A DNA stretch of 64,000 bases from Leptasterias polaris (lineage: Eukaryota > Echinodermata > Asteroidea > Forcipulatida > Asteriidae), in NCBI GenBank assembly GCA_037783415.1, contig JAZGTN010000025.1, positions 3,720,001 to 3,784,000 of the forward strand. Direction: 5' to 3'. A program made the position numbers and the translations under genes. Each line of letters opens with the position of its first letter. Within the stretch, counting starts at the first letter, position 1. The notes under the pieces were generated by a model. It saw nothing but the letters and a program-made list of their open reading frames with translations, had not been told where the DNA came from and did no database searches. Below, piece after piece: positions 21,988 to 33,900 of the stretch.

Positions 21988-24900
21988 CTGAAATGAACAA
22001 AGCATGGCGGATTATCTATTACCGAGCTTCCCCGAGGTATAACGAGTTTTCCCGAAGTTTACCGAGAAACAACGAAACGTCCGAACATAGTATAGGTTTT
22101 CTCGGTCAATTTCGGCAAATGAGCAGCCAATTTAACCACGACGCTATTCTATTTCGCGCGAAATCGAATGCTACTGAAAAGGGTCATTCGATTTCGTTTT
22201 ATGACTAGTCAAATGTTCTGTTGTGTCATTCGATTTAACAAAATAATCTTTCAATTTAACAATTCAACAAAGCAGCATTCAAATTCGCAGGAACTTTTTG
22301 AGGCGTGTGTTTAGTCATTCAAATTCATTTATGGGCAGTCATTTCGGGAATTTGTACAATCTAAAAAACGCTTTGTTAAACTTTTGTTTCCTTTCGAATG
22401 TTAAGGGCATAAATAGGGTTAACTTATTGGCACTAGTTTAACACGCATATTTCTAGAAATGGCAGCTCGTGGTCCCTACTCCTCATTCAACAGCACGAGA
22501 TGGTACACTCTGCATTCAAGGCTGCAGTTAAACGCATCCTTGGGTTACCTGAGTGGCAACAATGAGCATAATTTGTTCTTTACTGTAAAGACAGGCTGGC
22601 CAACAAGCAGGAATGAACATGCAGCAGTGGAGGTGCAATCTCCTTCAACAAGCAGCCATTCAGAGCGTTGATGCCATCACCCAAGTGAAGTGCATGCAGT
22701 GGTACAACCATACCCAAACGTATATGCCAAGATGTCTGGCACGCCAACAGATTGATGGTTGAGGAAGAAACAACATCAACAATGAAACAAAAAATAAAAA
22801 AATTAAAACATAAAGAAACAACCCATTCAGACACAAAAACAAATTAGGTCTCGGTCAGTTAACCAAAGATCCCCCCCTAAAAAATAAAATAAAAAATAAA
22901 ATAAAGAAGAAAACAAAGAAGAAAAAAAAAAAACTCAAGGGCCCCATGTAAAGTGTACTGGAAACATAGGCCTAACTAAAGAAAATAAGGTTTGCCTGAA
23001 TTAAAGTGAATTAAAGTTTATCTGTTTATTTGTATTTCTTAAGTCGTACTTATTTGAATTCTCATTTAGCGAAATTGATTGGCTCTTTACGAAATTGAAA
23101 AAAATAAATCAGTAAAAAACTCCAGTCGAACCAGCTTTGCTAAATTGAATGATGATTTAGTGTCACGAAAAAGAATGACGATATGCTAAATTGAACACAG
23201 TGCTAAAGGAATTTGAATGCCTCAAAACTAAATTGAATGGCCGAATTCTGAATTTGAAACGCAGTAACAACTGGAGAGGCAAAATAGCTTTAATTCGAAC
23301 GCACGAAAATGAAATCGGCTGCTCATTTGCTGAATTTGACCGAGAAAACCTATATTAGGAGAATATCCGGACCCATAGATGGAATAACTGTCATAGATAT
23401 AGGGAAATAAATACAGTCATTGCAACTGAAATGGATGAGCATATCAGCCACGAATCAACGAATTTCTCTCGAAATTTGACGAGTTTAAACGGAAATATCC
23501 AAACATATAGGAACCTCCGAACTCGAAGACTAACTCTTTACTGAGATGGTGCAAAGTCGGTCTCGGGCATTGAAATGTGTTGTGTGTCCTTGTCACTAAG
23601 AATAATTGATGGAAAGAAGTATGGAGATTTTATTACCTGAACTTAAAAAACAAATGGTTCACCAAATTGTCCCCGCCGAGTACCGAATAACTACGGAAAC
23701 TTCAGTAGGAGTATAGGGATAGGTACAGCTTAAGTCTGGTGGGCCTACACCTGTGGTTGGTCTGTATGATATTGCATTCAAATATTCAGCAAAGACGTAA
23801 CGGAAGAAGTCAGGGTGCACGATCTTCACTTTGGTTGGATCTACATTGGGTTTGGGTAAGACGCTGTAAGGTAAAACAATCCTCTTTAAGAAACATTCAC
23901 ATATGTTGCTTAGCACAAACTTAGTTTTGCTAAACCTGGGCCCAATTTCATAGAGCTGCTTAACGGTAAGCAAATTTTGGTGCTAACTGTAGCTGCAAAT
24001 TTTGCATAAGCGTAAGCGTATATCACAGGTTAGCAAGAAAACGAGGCGGCCACCTTCCGCGTTCAAAATGGATTTGCATTTTCACGTCGTGCATTTTCAT
24101 GAGCACCGAAAGGTTAGCATGCCTTTTCGCATGCTTACGGTTAGCAGCGCTATGAAATAGAAACTCGTAGGTAAGCACAGAATCGGCCGTTAGACAGCTC
24201 TCTGAAATTGGGCCCTTGTTAGCTGGCTGGCCTGGGTTCCCCCTTAGTCTGGACCCGGAACCTCCTCCTATTATACAATCCAGGAGGTTTACAGACTCTG
24301 TGCATCACCAGAAATACAATAAGTCTGGACACAATGTGGACTATTTAATTAATATCCCTTTGGTGATTGCTTTACTTCTTTCAAGGAAATCTGAAGGCTA
24401 AAAGAAGATTTTAAGAAAACCCTGAAGTCAGGAAAAAAATCATACAAAATCACACGACTGTGTCTGGTTTTGGCGTTGGTCACATTTTTTGTACAAACCG
24501 AGCAAGGGAGTTGGATTGTACGTTATTCCAGGGCAGCCAAGTTTCTATAAAAAATAATTATTAACCTTGCTAAAAGTTTTCTAGAATTTGACAATAATTA
24601 TTACTCTAGGGCCCAACTTCATAGAGCTGCTTACGAGCACAAAATGCAGCTAAGCACAAAACGTTTAAGCTTACCAGATTTTGATTACCAGTCAAATACC
24701 ATGTCGCATATTGTACGTAACTGGTATTCTGCTCATCTTTGCTCTGAAGACATTTTTTAAGCTAAGGCCGTATCCGAATTGGCGGCTACGGCTACGGCTA
24801 CGGCTGTTGCTAAGGGTGTTGCCAAGGACGTCCTATACTTCAATGCACGATGACGCGGAAATCTAGCCGTAGCCGTAGCTGTAGCCGCCAATTCGGACAC

Positions 24901-27900
24901 GGCCTATGTTTTGTGCTTCGGCAGGTCTATGAAATTGGGCCCTGTTTAATATTGAAGTTTACTTTTCTCCAACTAACATCATCTACACTTACTAAAACAA
25001 TCTTTCGAAGTACGTGTATTTCGGTGTGTCTTCCTTGTTGAGCATATTTAACGCGTAGTTCATGTCATACGTTTTAAACATTGTGTAGATGAACTTTGCA
25101 TCCTGTGGAAAAACGGGGAAGTTTGACGATTCCATGAATTATGGTGTTTTTAAATTGCGTCTCTTCAATTTCGAAACGAAAATATATATATATACCGTTC
25201 AAGGAAATGTTATTCAAAATTAAAATTGGCTGGCACGTGCTGCTGTGATTGAGATACACGGAGCCTTTTCCAAACCTCAGCTTATGAATGCTCCGGGCTT
25301 CGTATGATGTTGAAGCACCGTGCAAAAAGCACACTGCTTCATAATTGATGACAGAGCCCAAGCCTAGGTTTGGAAAACGCTCCCTTAGAAACTGTAAGTT
25401 CTTCTATAAGTGTATAACTTGTCAAGCATTTCTTCAGCTGTAATATAGGTTTTCCCGGCCAATTTCAGCAAAAATTCATTCAATTTCATTAACATGCATT
25501 CAAATTCACGCATTTTCCCCTAATCCTCTCAAACTAGGGTTTCTTTTTAGCTCTAAATGCATTCAATTTCGTTTTTGTGCACACATGATTTCGTTTTTCT
25601 CGTTCAGATTCGCTTCGGTCATTCTATTTCGTTTATAGGCATTCAAGACTACACTTTGACCATTCTTAAGTTGAATTTCTACTACGTATTCACAGTTGAT
25701 GCATTCAAATTAAGACTCATTGAAGCGAACATGGTTTTGTTGCTAGTTTGCGTTTTCTTTTTCGTTTATGGGCAACGAATTTCAACTTCTTTGCATTCAA
25801 ATTAAACATGAGTTATGGCTTTACAAGTAAGCCGGAAATTATAGCCCCTTTCTGGCACATAAGATGTCCTTTGTAAAGAGGTGTTTCCATGTATTTTACT
25901 TGTTTTATTGTATCGTTTGTTTTTCGTTATTGATCCTTTTTGCTTTGTTATACACTTCGAAGTTAAAACCTGCACCCAATAACTTTAAAATGAAAACTAA
26001 CTCTTTTGCGAAAGTCTTGATATTTTTTGCCCTGGTATTTATGTTCTTGTCTTATTTGTTTTCTGCTAATGCCCGGACCATGTCAAATTTGAAGTTAACA
26101 AATGTTTTAAAGGAAACAAAAGCTTAAAATTATAAGGGGTCGTTATAAAATCTAAAGATAAATTAATCTTTTTGTTTTCTTGTGGATTTTGTTCACAAGT
26201 CCTTTTCTTCGTGTGTTTGATATACATTTCTTCTATTCGTTTATTTTTATCTGAAGTTGGTTTCTTTAACCTTCAATGATATGACGTGCCAGACAGGCGG
26301 CATGAAAGTTTGGTTATGATTATGCCAAGAGTCACCATGCTAGTTGTAGGTGGGCCTAGTCATGCCTGGTTATTCTCGAATGCTTCAATCAGTGTCTCCC
26401 TGTTAACATTATTCACTACTCTGTACCGACCACGGGCAGCCACCTTTTCATTCAAAATCGCTTAGGCCTAGGAGATAACGCGAAACTAGTGTAGAAATGA
26501 GTTTTCCCTAAAAACATTTGCCTTTATTATAGGCAGCTACGAATCAGAAGGCATATAGCATAGAATTTGAATTTGAATGCAAACATTTTGAAAAAGATTG
26601 CCCATTAATGAAATTGAATGGTTGACCACCTCGTGCCGCTGGCTTTTACGAAATTGAATGAGTCTTGCGGTCTGATGAAATTGAATGATCTTATTTGACC
26701 AGTGAATGCTAAATTGGTGAAATTGAATGACTCCTTTAAACTGTTGAATGCTGTTTCAACGGAGCATTCGTTTTCAAACGAAATTGAATGAGCCAGGAGT
26801 TAAAATGAATGGATTTTTGTTGAAATTGGCCGGGAAAACCTATACTATTAATTTATAACTATAGTTCTTATAATAAATTTCACCAATGGGACAAAGATAT
26901 TCACGTTATCTTTCGCAGCTCCTGGGGGAAGTATACAGCCCTGGGCTGTCGTGGGGCCTTAAACGCTTTTCAAACACAATATCAACCTCTACCCTCACAG
27001 GTACCTATTTGTACACACCCATGAGTGAAGAAAAACAGTTACGTTGGAAAGCATCTTGCGCAAGGACACAAGCTTCACGACTAACTGGGACTCGGACCCA
27101 CATCTTGATGACTAAGCCACAGTAACTTAAGTCTGGTGCACCAGACCGTTCAGCCACGACACGTTATGAGGAAAACAACTCTGCAATGTCAGGTCTTAGG
27201 ACGTGTATCAAACTTAATTGCTAAGCAAAGTGTGATGTGACAATACGAATCACAAGGCAATATTACGTTAAATTAAGTAAAGACGTTTTTGCTGTCTACA
27301 GATATTTTTATTTGTTTTATGAAGCAGTGTGTATATAAAGCAGATTAATCACGGTGAATAATCACTGAAATTGATTAATTGGGTTTTTATTGATAAAAAG
27401 AGGGGAAAAGTATGAAGCATGGCAGTATTGACAACTTACGATGAATCTTAGTGTTGTGAAATCGAGCCCTTTTTTTTTTTATTTTTTATATTAACATCTC
27501 AAACATTCAAAATGGCGGTTTTAATCAAACTTTCCACTTATTACCTTATCAGAAACGTCTCTTACACTCATCGACTCTGGGAAGAAAATGTAGAAACTTG
27601 TTTTCTTCCCTACATCGTTCTGGAACATCCCTGACGAGATAGCTCTGTTCAATCTTTCAGAAAAAATAAATAAAACAGAACACTTTTAGTTACAATCGAG
27701 TTGAATGAGATCTTTGTCCGGTTTTCTTAATTACACGAAGGGTCCAGACTTGTTTGTTCTCCCACAGCCTGGGGTTGGCTACAATTCCACGGTATTATAC
27801 TGGATTGGAAGGGATGAAAAACATCATTTGTTTAATGTTTACTCCGAAAGCTTACTGATTATGAAGTTCATATCCGCTAGCACAAATTTTCTGTGAAATA

Positions 27901-30900
27901 TTTACCTCTGAAATGAACTCGTATTCGAGAAAACTGTATCTGAAAAACCTTTTGAAAATGCAACAGCTGATTTCCGTTGATGGGTCATAAAAAAAAACAT
28001 ACAAAAATTTTCAGCATGTACTGTCTTTAATTGTTGGTTGTATCAGGGTCATTCCATGTCAGACCAACGCACTTTTTTACCTCATGTCTTCCTATTTTGA
28101 TACAAATTTCTGTGCTTGTAGGTCCTGATGAGCAATGAATGCATACCAATTTTTAGCCCGATCCGACCTACCATGTGGTCAGAGCAGAAACCACAACAAA
28201 TTGACATTTTTAGAGTAAAATACCACTCTTTTGGTACAAATATGTCAAAACCATGTCAATTTTCATCGATGATGGTGTTAGTTTAGAAAATTTCAAAATG
28301 TTCACTGATTTGTCGCGATATTTACTACGTTCGCTCAATTATTATACCTATTTTCTGGCAAGCTTTCATGAGTGACTCCAAAGTACCTGATTTTTACCCT
28401 CCTGCAAATTTAAAAGAGGATAAACCCCGTTTAGAAAAAACAGTTATGTCAATTTCCGCTTCATAAAATTGCATATGCTTGTACTAATGGGCGACCGAAG
28501 ATTTGCTACCACACTATTCATGACAGATAAAGGGTTATGGTGGTCGCTTTATATGGGAACATTAGCTGTGTATGATATTTCTGCTCTTTTCGTTTCCATC
28601 GATTTAAACAAAAGACTCTTTTTAAAATATTTGTCTCTGTGTGTTTTTTTTATACTTTAGTCCATCCCCATTATTTTGTTTTTATATTACAAGGCCTTCT
28701 CGGTTCTTGCATTAGTGGTTTTCTTTCAGAAGCATTTCAATTTGGGAGGGTTGGTGGCAAGGGTATGGCCTAAGCCATTATTTTATGTGTAGAGAATAGA
28801 ATCATAATATGATGTTATGTAATAACATGGGAATTTGAATTGACGGCATGTTATGCATGTTCTGAAAACGAATTTTCTGAAAACAATTATGAATGTTCTT
28901 CATTGGGTAGGTAGGCTACCCATGCTTTTCAGGTAGGCCAACTTGCTATTGGGTGTTCGTTCCACCAACCCAGACTTTATGACCTTGTTGTAAATTTAGA
29001 TAAGATTACTTTATCTTTACGTAATCAGATTTTTATATGAATATAAAGTTTACTTATTCACAGTGACTGTAGTTAACCTTTTAGCCACTGGACCGCCCAG
29101 CCGCCCAAAGTGATACACCATAACATACCGTAGTAAGGAAACACTCACAAACTTGTGTATTGCAATAAAAAGTAACATCAAAATAAAATTATAATCCGTG
29201 GTACGCATTGTCAAGTCAATGGCAATCGATCATATAAATAAATTTTAATTTTCCCCTTCACACATGACTTGTAACAATTGTAATGCTAATGATGATGACA
29301 TTTTGAAGCTTTCACCAAAACCACGCTCATTTGTAACCGCAAAAAGGAGTAATTTTCTTTATGATAATACTATCAAACACTATTGGCTTAGCAATTAATC
29401 AGTTTGAGCATTTAATGCCAGATAAAAGGCTTCAAAAACTATTGTGTTCATTTTAACCTTATGAAAAATAATCGCCATAAAAATTACCGGCAGCCGTTAA
29501 CGAGAGGCACTTATTGTTCCCTAGGGACTTAGTTATTCAATGACAATATTCAAGAAAAATACGAAAACTGTTCAAAGGGTATTATATTGTATATCTATAG
29601 TGCGGTGCCCATCTCACGCCCGTCTATGCAAAGAGATATTGTGCTCAGCGCGATCAGTATATCAGTCTGTTCCCATTATAAAGGCAATCAATTTTCCCGA
29701 AAAATCCATGATGTATTTTTTTTTTAAATCAGCTTACAACTTACAAGCCAATCCACTTCAAGTTCTATTGAGTATTGGCGCTAAATTATGGGGCATGGCA
29801 ACAGTCAGAAAGCGTTGAGACTTTTCTTCAAGGGACCCCCTTAATCCATATCATAATAATGATATCTCTGGCAACAATCTCATATCTTTATTGTACCCAC
29901 AAATTTAAATTAATTTATTTTATTCCCAAACATTAGACATTAGTACCCTGTTGTATGTAATATTCATGATTTTTGCTTCCTTTTGTTTACAGGATGGGGC
30001 CTACTAAGAAGAGGCATGGTGGTGGAAGAACTCTGTGGGAGTGTGGCATCAGAAAACTAAGTAAAACAAACAATTCATTGGGAGGCGAAATTTCCAATTG
30101 GTATATTAGAAACAAATTCAAACTAATTCCAATTCAATTAAATCAAGCCATCTGAGTCCAATTGGATTTCGAACTGGACTGAGTTGGTCTAAGATTTTAT
30201 TCCAAATGGAAATGTAGTATTCCAATATAAACCACCTCACACCAACTCAATACCAGCTCAATCCAATTCTTTACAACTGGACATCCAATTGGAATGAATT
30301 GGAAATTGTCGTAAGGGTGATTTCAGAACAACACAATTAGTAGACTGGTACCTCTCACATGGGTGTTAAGTGTTAAGTGCCATGGTAGGTAAAAGCGAAT
30401 GTACGGAGCTCCACGAGGGCCATGCCACTTATCTAGATAACGACATAATTTATCTTGCCAAGTCAACTTTTTAAAACGAAAAAGCCGACTTATCGTGATA
30501 GTTTATCTCACCAAGACGACTTCCTAAAACTAAACGGTTGACTTATCATGATAGTTTATCTCAACAAGACGACTTCCTAAAACTAAACGGTTGACTTATC
30601 CTGATAGTTTATCTCAACAAGACGACTTCCTAAAACCAAGAAGTCGACTTATCCTGATAATTTATGTTGCCAAGACGACTTGCTAAAACTAAAAGGAACT
30701 ATCATGATAAGTCAACCGTTTAGTTTTAGGAAGTCGTCTTGGTGAGATAAACTATCATGATAAGTCGACTTCTTAGTTTCAGGAAGTCGTCTTGGCAACA
30801 TAAATTATCAGGATAAGTCGACTTCACAGTTTTAAGAAATCGTCTTGGTGAGATAAACTATCATGAAAAGTCGACCTTTTAGTTTTAGGAAGTCGTATTG

Positions 30901-33900
30901 TGAGATAAACTATCAGGATAAGTCGACTTCTTAGTTTTAGGAAGTCGTCTTGGTGAGATAAACTATCACGATAAGTCGGCTTTTTCGTTTTAAAAAGTTG
31001 ACTTGGCAAGATAAATTATGTCGTTATCTAGATAAGTGGCATGGCCCTCGTGGAGCTCCGTACGAATGTGACTTAAAGATGAATGTATGTAATACAGGTA
31101 TTATTGGAACAGTGGGCCTATCCTCCCTGAGTCTGGGATTACATGTAGATCTCAAGTGAAATGTTAGTGTCAGACCCTTTGAGGTTGGATTTTTGACCAG
31201 GTTTGCTATTCAGTGTTTACAATTGATCACCAGTGTGTAATACATTAGTTCGGCCCCACGCTTTTCGTCTGAGTGAGGAGGCATCTGTTGCATTAGAGGA
31301 AAAATCTTTGGATTGGGGCTTTTTTATTTATTGGATTTACTAAAAGTAAATTGGGATGTGGTGACAGGGTCACTGTGAATCAAATTTTTAATAAATGGAA
31401 ATATTGCTTTAAAAAAACTGTTTTCACTTTATTTTATTTCCACTTATTCAAATATACTTAATATTGTAACATAGAAACGACCTGTAAGAACCGACAATAT
31501 TAAAATTCAATTTAAAACAGTTAAAATGATTTGACAACTTACCAGTGCCTTGTCTGTTTATTTTTTGTTGGGGGTCTTTAAGAAAGCAAGGTCAACGAAA
31601 CGAATCTACCAATATTTGTCGGAACTAAGCTGTCAATGCTGTATTCAAAAAGAACAATACTCTGCTGTATTTCCTTTGTGTTATTTAACTTGATAAATTC
31701 TTTGTGGGACCCAGTCATTAAAAAAATTACACTGATAATATCCCATTCCAAAAAGGCACATTTAAGTGCCAAATAGTGGCTCAAATTGCCCGACAGAGCA
31801 TCTAGGACCCCAAAGCTTCCGGGGCCCGAGACCCCACGCCGTAATGGCTTCGCGCTCGCCAATTGTCTTTGGAAAAACCCAGCACCCCCTTGCAAAACTG
31901 TGCTCTCGCAGGCCTGTTCACACGAAATGAGAGTTAGGATTGTGTGTACAGGGAACCAGACCATTATATTCCATGAAACCAAATGCAACCAAACCTAGGA
32001 TTAGAGGACAAAACAGTCTGGTTCCTTCACATAAAATGAGAATTAGAACTGCATACTGCCAATGTGTGTGCAGAGAACCTGACAAAGATGCTCCATTAAA
32101 CCAAATGTAACCGAACCGAGGTTGGAAGGACAAAATAGTCTGATCCTTTCACACGAAATGAGAGTTAGGATTGTGTGTACAGGGAACCAGACCATTATAT
32201 TCCATTAAACCAAATGCAACCAAACCTAGGATGAGAGGACAAAACAGTCTGGTCCCTTCACATAAAATGAGAATTAGAACTGCATACTGCCAATGTGTGT
32301 GCAGGGAACCTGACAAAGATGCTCCATTAAACCAAATGTAACCAAAGCGAGGCTGAAAAGAAAAAACAGTCTGGTCCCTTACATGAAAAGAGTATTAGAA
32401 CTGTTATTGCCAGTGTGTATATACGCGTCTGTTTTTACCTGAAGACATAATCATGGCTGTCAATTTCCGGGCCGGCTCCTGACCCTTTGAGTATGCCCCC
32501 GCAACCCACCACGGCGCACCGTAGACACTCCTTCCTCGTCCCGTTGGGGTGGGGCGATGAATTGCTAAACTTCGGATGGCTCAAAATCTTCTGAAACACT
32601 ATAAATGTCGGGAAATTAAACATTTCAATATTATAGGTTTTCTCGGTCAATTTCGGCAAATGAGCAGCCAATTTAACCACCACTATTCTATTTCGCGCGA
32701 AATCGAATGCTACTAAAAAGGGTCATTCGATTTCGTTTTATGACTAGTCAAATGTACTGTTGCGTCATTCGATTTAACAAAATAATCATTCAATTTAACG
32801 ATTCATCAAAGCAGCATTCAAATTCGCCGGAGCTTTTTGAGGCGTGTGTTTAGTCATTCAAATTCATTTTTGGGCAGTCATTTCTGTAATTTGTGCAATC
32901 TAAAAAACGCTTTGTTAATAAGGCATATACGGTTCACTTATTTGCACTTGAGTCACTTTGTACTTCGAAGACGAGCTTTTGCTACAGTTTTACACGCATA
33001 TTTCAATAAGTTTGCAGCTTGTGGTACAACCATACCTAAACATATACGCCAAGATGTCTCGCACGCCAACAGATTGATGGTTGAGGAAGAAACAACATAA
33101 ACAACAAAAACCAGAAAAAACATATAGAAACACCCCATTCAAACACAATACAAAATTAGGCCAGTTAACCAATAAAGATCCCCAAAAAAGGAATATAGGA
33201 GAAAACAAAGAAGAAAAAACATCATGGGCCCCATGTAAAGTCCCCTGGAACCATAAATAAAGAAAATAAGGTTTGCCTGAATTAAAGTGAAGATACGAAA
33301 CAGTTTGCAAGGAAGGTGAATAATACACACCTATTTACTGTTACAATAGAATAAGCAAACCGGTAAATATTCATTGACAACAATTATTTATCAAAAGATG
33401 AAGACAACTGATTTCGCCAAGTCGAATTGACCAAGCCTATTCATTACATTGTGCACGAATTTAGGGTGTGTTTTAGCCAAGATGAGTTTGGTGAAATCTA
33501 CTGCCTTGCCATCAAGAGTAATATTTTCACCATTCCCCCGTTTCAAAAACATGTTTATTAGCCCATTTAAAAACCTTTACATAATGTTCCAGTTTCGTAG
33601 ATTTTTTCCTAAATTCTATGTGTGGATTGGCAGGTAGGGGTTGAACACCACACACACTTACATCTGTGATGCAGTCACTCTGTGGACATCCCTTTGTTCT
33701 GTACACACATAAGTAAAATCCTATTCTTCAACACTGTAAAAAACACTGTGTGGACGTGTGTAAGTCCATTGTTTCAAGTTCCTACATTATGTGGACCTGT
33801 TTTGTTCTTAGGTCCACACTTGGTTTGTAGCGTTAAAACACCAAACCCCACCCAAAGGGCATACCGTTGAAGCACCCTCGCACAACTTACGTTCTTTACT

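Noticed and set aside
25864..26127. 87-codon hydrophobic frame with two membrane-like segments
   Set aside because: T-rich DNA inside a mobile element readily yields such frames; no homology recognised and no copy in the sister elements.
32439..32590. Shorter gene D L-motif exon starting after GTGTTTCAG
   Set aside because: It would break frame with exon 2; the ATAG site 8 bases upstream restores frame and the 160-bp length seen in gene B.
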